From positions 1 through 51,185 of the forward strand of contig JAFGRD010000125.1 of NCBI GenBank assembly GCA_016935315.1: 51,185 nt of DNA, read 5' to 3'. The translations under genes were made by a program, and so were the position numbers. Below the pieces are notes generated by a model, which worked only from the letters and a program-made list of their open reading frames with translations, ran no database searches and was not told the origin of the DNA. Shown piece after piece: positions 18,706-27,042 of this stretch. Within the stretch, counting starts at the first letter, position 1; every line of letters starts with the position of its first letter. The DNA is from Pirellulales bacterium. GTDB taxonomy: Bacteria > Planctomycetota > Planctomycetia > Pirellulales > Thermoguttaceae.

Positions 18706-20754
18706 CTAGTTGCCCTTGTCGGCAAGCGGTTCAGCCGCGGGAATCCCGTCCCATAATGCTCCCATATCGATCCATTCGACCAGGGTCCGTTTCTCGTCGT
18801 CGCCAAGCGGTTTCGCCCCGGCGGGCGGCATCTGCCTTACCGGTTTCGCAGAAGCCTCCGCGTCCCAGGGCCGAGACGTGTTGCGCCCGAAGATCCTCCA
18901 AATCAACGGGCTCGTGCGCGCTTGGCCGGCATCGACGTACCGCCCGGGACGCTCCCGGTTGCCGCCGGACAAGAGGCTTTCGTAGGCCCGGTTGAACCAG
19001 GCGCCGCCGCCGGGATGCTCGACCGGCTCGAGCCCGCCGTCGAAGTGCGGAGACTGCTTTCCCTGCCGGTGACAAGGGGCACACTTCGCGGTGAGGATCG
19101 GCATCACGTCGCGGCGGAAATCGACGGTCCGCCTCCGGTCGGGCGGAAGCGTCAGCGGCGTCGAGAGACGCTCGACCGCGTCGACGAACCGGTTTTCGGG
19201 CGTCAACTCGGGGTCCTCGTGGCAGCCGATGCACCCTCGCGGTTCGTGGTTCTTCGCCCAGATCCAACCACAGGTCCGCAGGGCCATGCCGTCGGCGTCG
19301 AGCGTTTGCAGCTCGATGGGCGTGTCGGCCGGCACTTCGATGTTGAACGAACCGTCGGCCTCGACGTCGATCTCGCCGAGGATCCGCCGCTGCACCAGCG
19401 GAGGAATCCCGTGGATCGTCGAGCCCGGCAGACCCGGCGAATCGCGGTGCCCCACGGGCAGATAGGCCGCCGCAGCGCCGACACGAATCGGGACTCCCTC
19501 GAGCACTCGCAGCCTCTTCACACTGCCGGGCGGCATCCAATTCGGGTCCTTCAGATCGGACAAGTAGACGTTCAGGCAATAGAGCCGGCCGTGCGGATCC
19601 TCTTCGGTCACGACGCTCGAACGGCCGTCCGGGATCGGACGCGGGTGGATCAGCTTGGGCTGGATCTCGTGGAATCGGGGGTCGTCGAAAACCAACTCGG
19701 CCTTCTCGGAGACCGGGTCGAAACGGTAGACGCCGTGGGTCGCCGGGCCGTCGCCGGGCCGCCGGGAGACGAGGATTCGCCCGTCGGGAAGCGGCGAGGG
19801 CGAGTGGAACAGCCCGTCCGCCTCGCCGGTGATCTGCCGATAGGTGTGCAACGGGCGGCGGAGGTCCACACAAGCCAGACAGCCGGCCCCGTCCCAAGGC
19901 AGGCGGTCGGACTCGACAAACACGGCCAGCCCGCCGGCGGTGATGCAGGGCATGTGCTTGATGCGCCGACCCTGCCCATCGGCGAAGAGGGCAAAATCGG
20001 CCCCGTCGATGTTCACGCCAAAGAGCCCGACGCGCCCCAGCAGTCCCCGGCGAAGCGTCGAGCGCTGCCAACTGGCAAACAGCAACCTGCCGTCGGACAT
20101 CACAAACGGGTCCATGTCGCTGGAGAGGTTGAACGTCAGCCGGCGCACGGCCGAGCCGTCGAGCTTGCAGGAATAAAGATGCGTGGCCACCGTGGAGCCG
20201 TACTCGTCCATCGTCGCGGCGCCGTTGCCGACGAACGTGAGCTGGTACCACGGCTTGGGCGAGATGATCGTGTAGAGCGTCGATTGGTAGCCCGGGCCGC
20301 GGCAATCGCCGAGATCCCGGGTAATCTGCCGCGGATCGGAGCCGTCGATACCCATTTCGTACACGTTCCAGCGATCGGCGGCCGTCTTCTTGGCGGCAAA
20401 GAGGATTCGCGTCGCGTCGAAGGAAACATCGGGATCGCACGCGCTATGGAAGCGCCCGCTGAGCACGCGGGCCGTGCCGTCGGGCAGAACGACGACCAGT
20501 CGTGCACCGTCGCCGTAGGGGGCCCGGAGCATCCCGCCCGCGACCGGCGGCGCCTTTTCGGCGTCGGTTCCGGCGGGAATCTGGGTGAGAACCAGCGGTG
20601 CCTCGAGTGCCGTCCGGGGTCGGGCGACCCGTTCGGCCGGCGCAGCCGAAACCACCGCGACAGACAAGGCCCACGCCCCGGCCGCCAACACGCATCCCAG
20701 AGCCAACGAGAATCGGTGTCCCCGCGCGTGATATGACAAGGCGATTGCAGTCAC
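18706..20754 (-). CDS. HzsA-like dihaem beta-propeller protein
   Basis: A 682-residue exported protein starting at GTG (20754) with GGGG five bases upstream. The signal sequence lies around residues 15-38. About 75-400 reads as TolB/PD40-like propeller blades (repeated DG-x-x-LxF and SPSPLPDGRI patterns). The middle region ends in CIGCHEDPELTPENRF (CxxCH at about 506-510), and a second motif CAPCH lies near 557. Propeller, middle domain and two haem sites in this order match the alpha subunit of anammox hydrazine synthase and its many unassigned planctomycete homologs. As I recall, in the true enzyme a tyrosine four residues after the first CxxCH ligates the haem iron. Here that position is Glu, so the same chemistry should not be assumed. 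It is first in a six-gene operon. Confidence 0.8.
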   Translation of the reverse strand: MTAIALSYHARGHRFSLALGCVLAAGAWALSVAVVSAAPAERVARPRTALEAPLVLTQIPAGTDAEKAPPVAGGMLRAPYGDGARLVVVLPDGTARVLSGRFHSACDPDVSFDATRILFAAKKTAADRWNVYEMGIDGSDPRQITRDLGDCRGPGYQSTLYTIISPKPWYQLTFVGNGAATMDEYGSTVATHLYSCKLDGSAVRRLTFNLSSDMDPFVMSDGRLLFASWQRSTLRRGLLGRVGLFGVNIDGADFALFADGQGRRIKHMPCITAGGLAVFVESDRLPWDGAGCLACVDLRRPLHTYRQITGEADGLFHSPSPLPDGRILVSRRPGDGPATHGVYRFDPVSEKAELVFDDPRFHEIQPKLIHPRPIPDGRSSVVTEEDPHGRLYCLNVYLSDLKDPNWMPPGSVKRLRVLEGVPIRVGAAAAYLPVGHRDSPGLPGSTIHGIPPLVQRRILGEIDVEADGSFNIEVPADTPIELQTLDADGMALRTCGWIWAKNHEPRGCIGCHEDPELTPENRFVDAVERLSTPLTLPPDRRRTVDFRRDVMPILTAKCAPCHRQGKQSPHFDGGLEPVEHPGGGAWFNRAYESLLSGGNRERPGRYVDAGQARTSPLIWRIFGRNTSRPWDAEASAKPVRQMPPAGAKPLGDDEKRTLVEWIDMGALWDGIPAAEPLADKGN

Positions 20755-20762
20755 TCGACCCC

Positions 20763-20847
20763 CTTTTCTCCGAGTACGGAGAAAAGCACGAAAGGTGCCT
20801 AATCAGATTCGCTCTTCTCTGATCTGTGGGTCGGGAGACAGGCACCT
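20763..20847 (-). promoter_or_regulatory. Structured leader upstream of HzsA-like gene
   Basis: On the minus strand two structures precede the GTG at 20754. The proximal one is a perfect 10-bp stem (20763-20772 with 20777-20786, loop of four) ending directly next to the GGGG ribosome site. The distal one pairs 20793-20800 with 20840-20847 (8 bp) and nests 20802-20807 with 20818-20823 (6 bp). No T-run follows the proximal stem. It could control translation initiation or stabilise the mRNA. I do not recognise a known riboswitch. Confidence 0.45.
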
Positions 20848-21119
20848 GAGCCGCAAGAGTGCCTCGCGATAGTCCCCTACGCCAGTACTCCGATTATTGT
20901 TGCGCAAAGATATTGTGTCAAGCAATCGGTGCTCATTTGGGTTTGAGAGAGCCTGCGGCGGTCGCCACCTCGCTGCGGGGCGAATCGCTGTCTCTCTGCG
21001 GGGGGGGCGGGCGCTGAGGCATGGCGTCGCGTCGATTCCACTGGGGCGGTTGTCCGGGGGAGTGCATTTTCGCAATGGCTGCGGGCAACGTAACACCGGA
21101 TACCAGCCCCTGAGCCCGA
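20848..21119. other. Gene-free stretch between divergent-from-leader and HExxH gene
   Basis: No convincing coding region was found here. It includes an AT-richer patch (about 20880-20940) upstream of the cytochrome operon, where its promoter would be expected, but I could not pick out a reliable -35/-10 pair. The remainder is GC-rich with a run of G at about 21001. Confidence 0.4.
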
Positions 21120-22694
21120 CTATTGCCGGGCTTGCCATTGCTCGACGTACTGCTGGTCGGCCGGGCTGAGTCGCTCGAAAGGCACTTTGACCTCTCGGCC
21201 GTCTGCCCGCTTCAGCCGCACCCGGCCGTCGCCGTACTCGATCAGAACGGCCAGCGTCGAGTAGTTCCCGTCGGCGCTGTTCCACTTGCGGAACTTCGGC
21301 CGGGGCTCGGGGGTGTTCGGCCGGTCGCGGGGCGGCTCGACCGGTTCGGCTGTATCGGCTTGTTCGGTCGGGTCCGTCGGGGTACGTGTTCGGGCGGTGC
21401 GCGCCGCGGCAGCCCGGACGACGCGCTCGGCGGCCGGACCCGAAATTACCGAGTACTGCCACTGGCGCCCGCGCGGCTGCCAGGTCACGGCGAACGTCTC
21501 GGGCTTCAGCCCCTGCACCACGACGTTCTTCGGAGGCGGCTGCTGGCGCGAGGACCGCCGCCCGGCCCCGGGCGAGATGTCGACCAACACGAACTCGCGC
21601 CCCGACGCCGCTTCGGCAAACGGCACGGTAAACGTCTCCGGCTGGCGGGCCGCAAGCTGCTGCGACTCGCCGAATAGATCGGACGAGTGCGAGAAGCCGA
21701 TCTGCTCAAGACGGCCGCGCAGCTCGTCAAGCGTTTCCGGGTAGATTTCTTGCTCGCGCAGCTTGGCCATGCCGGCGGCCAGAAAATCGAGCCGGCGAAC
21801 GGTGGTGCGGTAGTCGCTGGGCGGGGTCTCCTGAACGTGTTTCAGCCACTTCGCCTCGATGGCCTGGAAGTCGGGCGCGCCGAACGCGGCCAGGAATGAA
21901 CGTCGCCAGTCGGCGCCCCGATTTAGGTTGACCAGGAAGTTCAGGAATCCCAGCTTATACTTGCCGTCTTCGGCAAAGAGGAAGAAGTGGGCGAGGCTCC
22001 ACGCCTGGACGTAGAGCGTGCCCGCCGCGCCTCCCCGGACCCGCTGGCCCCACTGATCGGCGCCGATGGCAAAGAACAGCTCGAAGGGCACGATCGTTTT
22101 GCCCTCGACGGCGGCCAGCAGCCGGCGCTTGTCGTGTTCGGCGAATTCGCCCAGCGCGAGCTGATCGCCCACCATGACGCCGCGTTCGAAGGTCTCGGCC
22201 AGCCCCTCGTCGGCCCACACGGGCAGACCGGGAAAGAAATGCCCGGCGACCTGGTGGAAGCTCTCGTGCTGCAAGAGCGGCTTCATCTGTTCGTTGGTAT
22301 GATGCCCGCGCCAGCCGACCAGCGAGACCGTATTGCCGCGGGTAATGCACTTCCCCCACGAGCCGGCCCCGTCGTCCTGGAAACGCAGCCGCAAGACGTT
22401 CTGGTAGTCCTGTTCCTGGGCGAGAAGGTAGACCTCCAGCCGCGCCGGCCGACGCAGCCGAACCGGGAGCATGGAAACCAGCCTCAGATACGACTCGAAC
22501 GTGGCGTCGAGATGGTCGGCCAGCGCCTGGGCGTCTTCGGCGGGCAGGTCCGTCTTCAGCGCGTAGTAGTTCGAGCGAAAGACGGGTGCACTTGTCCACC
22601 AGTCCTGGCCGGGCACGGCTGGCGGCTGTTGGGCCTCGGCGCGCGCCAGGCCCCAGAGCAATAGGGGAGCCACCAGCAGCGTGCGACGATTCAT
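21120..22694 (-). CDS. Exported HExxH metallopeptidase-like protein with SHD1 domain
   Basis: A 524-residue protein resembling the DUF1570 group. The signal peptide ends around residue 21. The zinc motif HESFH has His143, Glu144 and His147, with Glu163 in WADEGLAE as a plausible third ligand, the gluzincin pattern. The middle region (about 230-330) is helical. A charged Pro/Arg/Thr-rich linker leads to a C-terminal SHD1 domain (about 465-522, with KWNSADG, a V-x-L-K-x-A-D-G core and the LSPADQQYV end), a module frequent in planctomycete exported proteins. A periplasmic or surface protease is likely and the substrate is unknown. It is transcribed alone and ends about 365 bases before the cytochrome operon. 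Confidence 0.82.
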   Translation of the reverse strand: MNRRTLLVAPLLLWGLARAEAQQPPAVPGQDWWTSAPVFRSNYYALKTDLPAEDAQALADHLDATFESYLRLVSMLPVRLRRPARLEVYLLAQEQDYQNVLRLRFQDDGAGSWGKCITRGNTVSLVGWRGHHTNEQMKPLLQHESFHQVAGHFFPGLPVWADEGLAETFERGVMVGDQLALGEFAEHDKRRLLAAVEGKTIVPFELFFAIGADQWGQRVRGGAAGTLYVQAWSLAHFFLFAEDGKYKLGFLNFLVNLNRGADWRRSFLAAFGAPDFQAIEAKWLKHVQETPPSDYRTTVRRLDFLAAGMAKLREQEIYPETLDELRGRLEQIGFSHSSDLFGESQQLAARQPETFTVPFAEAASGREFVLVDISPGAGRRSSRQQPPPKNVVVQGLKPETFAVTWQPRGRQWQYSVISGPAAERVVRAAAARTARTRTPTDPTEQADTAEPVEPPRDRPNTPEPRPKFRKWNSADGNYSTLAVLIEYGDGRVRLKRADGREVKVPFERLSPADQQYVEQWQARQ

Positions 22695-22868
22695 GACCGG
22701 GTTTCTGCAGGACCGTGAGCCAACGTCATTCTACCATGCGGCCGGCCGTGTGCAAGCCGCGCAGCGGCGCTGCTCTTTCATCACACTCCGACGGAAGATG
22801 CCTTTGACCTTCGTGGTTCTCTCCCGATCAGAAATCACCGGAATCGACGTTTCACACAGGGCGAGCGT

Positions 22869-22907
22869 CATGGCTGGAAAGGCGTCTGCACCGCCTTTCC
22901 AGCCATG
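22869..22907. terminator. Perfect 16-bp stem-loop between minus-strand genes
   Basis: 22869-22884 pairs perfectly with 22892-22907 around a 7-base loop. It lies 30 bases after the stop of the degenerate-HD gene (22938), where a terminator of the c-di-GMP operon would be expected. No T-run follows on either strand, so it may instead be an mRNA 3'-end stabiliser or an intergenic palindrome. Confidence 0.55.
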
Positions 22908-22937
22908 AGAATGCCCAACTTGTTCTCTTGCGAGTCT

Positions 22938-23945
22938 TTACGTCATTCCGACTTCGACGGGCGTGGTGGCGGCCTCGGGCGACGGGGCCGGCGGAGCCGC
23001 CGGCGGGTCGCTGCCGCCGGCGACTGGTGAGACGATCCGTTTCAGCACCTCCAGCACTTGCGGGTCGAGTTCATTCGCCTGCCGCCGGCCAAGTTCTTGG
23101 ACCACTTCCGCCGGAGCGAATCGGGCAATCCCCAAGGAGCCGTCGGCCAATTCGCAATAGGCGCGCACGGCGCGAATGATCTCTGCCCCCAACGGCACTT
23201 CAAAGAGCACGGGCGACTCGCCCGCGACCACCGGCTCGGGCGGGCAATTGTCTTGGCTGAGCAACAGGGGAACGGCTCCGTTGAGCACGGCCCCCAACGA
23301 CACGACCAGATCCGCGCCCTGAAACGTGCTGGCTTGCGAGTTGGGGACGTGGGCCTGCGCGGTGCTCATGGCGCGGCGGATCACGCGGGTCGTGATTTCG
23401 ACGTTCTCCATGTCGTAGAGCAGGGAGGCCACGCGAATATCGTCGATCTCCTTGGGGGAGAGCTTCATGGCCATCCCAACCCGCTGACTCAGCTCGGCCA
23501 CCTGGACGGACCGGGCCTTGAACAACGGCTGGGAGCTTTGCAGGTAGTGTGCCAGGACCTCGACCACTCCGACGTAGGCGTCGTGCAGCTCTTTGGCTTG
23601 TCTGCCGTGCTCGTCGCTGAGCGTGCCGATCAGCAGCGTGGTCAGGCCGAGCACGGCCGCCCAGACCGTAACCTCCAGGGCCGCGACAAGCGTCGCGGCG
23701 GGGCCCGGCAGCTCGCCCAAACGCATCGCCAGCACACAGGACGCCGAAATCACGCAGAACAGGGCCGTCACCCCGGCCAAATATCGCCCCAAGAAGAAAC
23801 CGGCCAGCACCACGGGGAGGAAAAACAGGTTCAGGACGACCAGGCTGTAGCCGGGCATGACATGCAGCAGGCAAGCCAGTCCCGCGCAGACCACGACCAG
23901 CATGATCTCCAGAATCCGCCTGTCCTTCAACGAGTCTTCGTACAT
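22938..23945 (-). CDS. Membrane protein with degenerate HD domain
   Basis: A 335-residue protein. The ATG at 23945 is preferred (GGAG ten bases upstream), because the upstream part of the frame overlaps the previous gene. Residues about 13-120 hold four or five hydrophobic helices. The following helical region aligns with the HD-GYP domain of the upstream neighbour: VVEVLAHYLQS takes the place of the first helix, and SLLYDMENVEI takes the place of ALHDIGKVGI, so the metal-binding His is Tyr and Gly-Lys is Glu-Asn. No GYP motif is present. It is probably enzymatically dead and could bind c-di-GMP or pair with the active HD-GYP protein. It is third in the GGDEF/HD-GYP operon, and the C-terminus is Pro/Ala rich. 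Confidence 0.75.
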   Translation of the reverse strand: MYEDSLKDRRILEIMLVVVCAGLACLLHVMPGYSLVVLNLFFLPVVLAGFFLGRYLAGVTALFCVISASCVLAMRLGELPGPAATLVAALEVTVWAAVLGLTTLLIGTLSDEHGRQAKELHDAYVGVVEVLAHYLQSSQPLFKARSVQVAELSQRVGMAMKLSPKEIDDIRVASLLYDMENVEITTRVIRRAMSTAQAHVPNSQASTFQGADLVVSLGAVLNGAVPLLLSQDNCPPEPVVAGESPVLFEVPLGAEIIRAVRAYCELADGSLGIARFAPAEVVQELGRRQANELDPQVLEVLKRIVSPVAGGSDPPAAPPAPSPEAATTPVEVGMT

Positions 23946-24013
23946 GATGCGTTTGCTCCCGGGAGCGGACCGTCTGTCGTCGGCGCAAGCCGAAGAAGCC
24001 GGCGGGCCCCCCG

Positions 24014-25444
24014 TCAACTTTCCTCGAGAACGGTCTCCAGCCTGGCCATGGCTTCGCGTTGCCAGCTCTCGCCCGAGCCGGGAGCCTCGCCCGGAGGCTC
24101 GGAGGGCTCGTGCGCGTCGTTGGCATATTGCCGGGCAATCTCACAAAACACGTCTTCGATCTTCAGAAAGGCTTCCACGAGGTCCGGGTCGAATTGCGTG
24201 CCCGCCCCGTCCCGGATGATCAACACGCATTCCCGGTGCGGCATGGCCTCCTTATAGCTGCGGCGCGTGGAAAGGGCGTCGTAGACGTCGGCCACCGCCA
24301 CAATGCGAGCGGCCAGTGGAATCTCCTCGCGAGACAGGCCGCACGGGTATCCCATGCCGTCCCACCGCTCGTGGTGGGACCAGGCAATCTCTCTGGCCAT
24401 CTGGAGGAAATTGGAGCTTCCCAAGTGCCGCTCGATCTCCTGCAGGCAACTGCCTCCGATCACCGTGTGTTCCTTCATGCGCTCGCGCTGGCGGGACGTC
24501 AGTTGACCCGGCTTCAGCAGGATCGAGTCCTCAATCCCTACCTTGCCGATATCGTGCAGGGCGGAGCTGATCCCGATCAAGTCGATGAATTCCGCCGTGA
24601 CCTCGCCGGCGTATTTGGGATGATGGCGCATGCCCAGCGCCAGCCGTTGCGCATAGGTGCAGATCCGCTCCAGGTGGTGCCCGGTCGTGTCGTCGCGCGA
24701 CTCGGCCAGCTTGGCCAGGCCGAAGATGACCGCATCGCGTGTTCGCACCAGCGCGTGCATACTTCTCAGTGACGCCGTTTCGGCACGCGCCCGTTCGCTG
24801 GTGACCTGATCGTAGAACCTGGTGACGATCAGGTAGACGGGAATCAGCAACAGGGAACTCGTCCAAATCCAGGTCATCACGCCGACCAACGGCAGGAATG
24901 CCGTAGTCGTGCCGGCCATGGCGAGGTCCACCGGATAGTGCAGGACCGCGTAGCCCCCGGAGCCGTCCAAACGATGCGCCAGCGCGAGGTCACGGCGGCC
25001 ATCCACTGTGAGCGTTCCGCGGATCCAACCGGTGGCCGCGTGCTGGCTCTCGGTGGCCTGGGCCCACACGAGCGTTTGCCGGGACGTTCGGCCGGGCGGC
25101 CCGTCGCCGCCGTGGGGTAGGAAAGTGGCGCGAAGTCGCCAGTTTTGATCGGCGAGCGTCAACTGCCGGCCGTGAGGTGGATGGGTGGCCTGAAAAATGC
25201 GATCGAGCTGCTCTTGCTGTGCGGGCTGCATGGCGCTGCTTCGCAGGTCGATCCGATCGATCTGCGCAAGCAGGTCGTCGGCCCCGGACGCCAGTCCCAG
25301 AAAAACGTTCTCTCTGGCGGTCTGACGCAACGCGGAAACCACAAAGTAATGATGGAGCCACAATCCGACGGCCAGGCAACCTACCTGCGTGACGACCAGC
25401 GCCAGGACGTGCTTGAGCCGCTGTTTTCCAGAGAACACTTTCAC
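24014..25444 (-). CDS. Membrane HD-GYP c-di-GMP phosphodiesterase
   Basis: A 476-residue protein. The GTG at 25444 is chosen with GGGG five bases upstream, and it places a transmembrane helix at about residues 11-32. An extracytoplasmic sensor region (about 33-155) and a second hydrophobic segment (about 160-190) follow. The HD-GYP domain contains HDIGKVGI (about 294) and HHERWDGMGYP (about 355), the complete catalytic signatures of the family that hydrolyses cyclic di-GMP, with AVADVYDALSTRR downstream. The gene begins 29 bases after the diguanylate cyclase gene, so synthesis and breakdown enzymes are co-expressed. The signal sensed is unknown. Confidence 0.92.
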   Translation of the reverse strand: MKVFSGKQRLKHVLALVVTQVGCLAVGLWLHHYFVVSALRQTARENVFLGLASGADDLLAQIDRIDLRSSAMQPAQQEQLDRIFQATHPPHGRQLTLADQNWRLRATFLPHGGDGPPGRTSRQTLVWAQATESQHAATGWIRGTLTVDGRRDLALAHRLDGSGGYAVLHYPVDLAMAGTTTAFLPLVGVMTWIWTSSLLLIPVYLIVTRFYDQVTSERARAETASLRSMHALVRTRDAVIFGLAKLAESRDDTTGHHLERICTYAQRLALGMRHHPKYAGEVTAEFIDLIGISSALHDIGKVGIEDSILLKPGQLTSRQRERMKEHTVIGGSCLQEIERHLGSSNFLQMAREIAWSHHERWDGMGYPCGLSREEIPLAARIVAVADVYDALSTRRSYKEAMPHRECVLIIRDGAGTQFDPDLVEAFLKIEDVFCEIARQYANDAHEPSEPPGEAPGSGESWQREAMARLETVLEES

Positions 25445-25473
25445 GTATCCCCAACTCGTTCTTCTGCAAGTCG

Positions 25474-26538
25474 TTAGCAACGATCGTCGGCATCCATCAG
25501 CGAGTCTCTGCCGTGGCGGGCCACCTCCGCCAAGCGGAGCCGCAAATCGTCGCAAACGGCGGCCAGGTCGGCGGCGTCGGGTGCGTCGGCGGCGTCGGGT
25601 GCGTCGGGTGCGTCGGCGGGCAGGGGTGCAAGCTGGATCGGCTCGCACACCGCTCCGTTGTGGAGGTACCCACAGTTGCGCCCCGCATCCTTGGCCCGAT
25701 ACAAGGCTTCGTCGACCCGCCGCATCAGCGAAACGGCGTCGTCGCGAAACTCGACGGAGGCCAACCCCAGGCTGACGGTGACCGGGATCACGGTCTGCTC
25801 GAACTGGAACGGCTCGGAGGCCGTCTCCAGACGGATGCGTTCGGCGACGCGCCGCGCGTCGCCCATGTTGGTACTGGGTAAGATCACGGCAAACTCTTCG
25901 CCGCCGATCCGGCTCACCAGGTCCATCTCGCGCAGCGATCGCCTGAAGACCTCGGCCGCCTGCCGCAAGACGTAGTCGCCGGCCGGATGCCCGTGGTGGT
26001 CGTTGAGGTTCTTGAAATGATCCATGTCGATCATCAGCAGGCAGAACGTGAGCTTGTTGCGCTGCCACTCCGCGATCCGTTGGGCCATGGCGTCGTCGAA
26101 AGCCCGGCGATTGGGCAGGCCGGTCAGCGCATCGGTGCGTGCTTCGGCCAGATGCGATTCGATCTGCTCGGTCTGCTGCTGGAGTCTGTCCTCGGCGACG
26201 CGAAGCTTGGTCTGGAGCCGCTCGTTGACTTCGACGATCCGGGCGACCGATTGGAGCACGAACTCCGAAGGATCCTGGCCTTCGACGGCCTGCACCGAGG
26301 AGAGCTCTTCATTGGCCTGGCGGATCTGGGACCGGTGCTGGCCGACGTCGGCCACCACGCCGCTGACCAGCTCGCGCAGCCGCGTGGCCAGGTGGTGCAA
26401 GCGCCCCACCTCCGCGCCGTTGGTCGCGGAGCGCGTCTTCCAGAATCGCGAGACGTGCTGTCCCACGAAGATCCCCACGATCAACTGGACAATCGCCAAC
26501 AAGAACACGGCGATCACAGTCAGCCAGAAGAGTCCCAT
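25474..26538 (-). CDS. Membrane diguanylate cyclase (GGDEF)
   Basis: A 354-residue protein with one N-terminal transmembrane helix (about residues 5-27), a coiled-coil region (about 50-135) and a GGDEF domain. The active-site motif is GGEEF near residue 209. The inhibitory-site motif RxxD (REMD) lies five residues before it, so product inhibition is expected. The motif LTGLPNRRAFD opens the domain. The C-terminus carries a low-complexity Asp-Ala-Pro run, encoded by a short tandem repeat at 25568-25620, absent from typical members. It is first gene of the c-di-GMP operon 26538-22938 and is transcribed divergently from the PAS gene. Confidence 0.92.
   Translation of the reverse strand: MGLFWLTVIAVFLLAIVQLIVGIFVGQHVSRFWKTRSATNGAEVGRLHHLATRLRELVSGVVADVGQHRSQIRQANEELSSVQAVEGQDPSEFVLQSVARIVEVNERLQTKLRVAEDRLQQQTEQIESHLAEARTDALTGLPNRRAFDDAMAQRIAEWQRNKLTFCLLMIDMDHFKNLNDHHGHPAGDYVLRQAAEVFRRSLREMDLVSRIGGEEFAVILPSTNMGDARRVAERIRLETASEPFQFEQTVIPVTVSLGLASVEFRDDAVSLMRRVDEALYRAKDAGRNCGYLHNGAVCEPIQLAPLPADAPDAPDAADAPDAADLAAVCDDLRLRLAEVARHGRDSLMDADDRC
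25568..25620. repeat. Short tandem repeat inside GGDEF gene
   Basis: Imperfect GCGTCGGGT/GCGTCGGCG units of nine bases, encoding an Asp-Ala-Pro/Asp-Ala-Ala run near the C-terminus of the diguanylate cyclase. All steps are multiples of three, so length variation would not shift the frame. Confidence 0.7.
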
Positions 26539-27042
26539 GCCGGCCTTCGCTCCAAGTGTCCAGCGGCAGCCTGCCCCGAAGACAACCGGTTTTTATCCTT
26601 CAGGGTGCTGCACCGCGGCATGGAGAACTGAGCCGCGAATCGCTCGTCACGGCCCGTCCAATCGACAAGAGCCGTTCGCCGGGAATGCAACCTGATACCT
26701 ACTCGAAGAATAGCTTAGAGAATGCGGCCAAGCCGTGGTGAGCGGCTCCGCCTTGCCTTGCGCAACACCGCCTTGCGCAGCGCCGCGGGCCGTCGAATAC
26801 AAAGCCTCGCTGCACGAGCAACCCGATCGAACGAAGCAAGGGACCGCCTTTTCCCCTGGAAAAGGCGGCCCCTTCACTCAATGACCCCCGTGCATGCTAC
26901 ATATACACTGGCCACTCAGGGGCCATCGTGCGGTGGACTCCATGTACCAAGATTAACGAGACAAACTGCAAAAAAGGTATCGTTTAGTGGATGCATTCGT
27001 AGGCGTCGGTGCAAGCCGCCAGCAGGGGCCGGGCCGGATTCG
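26539..27042. other. Divergent intergenic region with 17-bp stem-loop
   Basis: About 500 bases separate the divergent GGDEF and PAS genes and must hold both promoters. A hairpin pairs 26838-26854 with 26858-26874 (16 of 17 pairs, loop of three). AT-richer patches lie at about 26690-26725 and 26890-26995. I could not assign -35/-10 boxes with confidence, and I see no coding region. Confidence 0.5.

Noticed and set aside
18706-20754. Calling this gene hzsA and the organism an anammox bacterium
   Set aside because: The probable iron-ligating Tyr is missing, no hydrazine dehydrogenase or HAO-like gene is in view, and such homologs are widespread in ordinary planctomycetes.
22869-22907. Riboswitch or CRISPR repeat
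   Set aside because: It is a single perfect stem-loop without repeats, spacers or conserved aptamer features.
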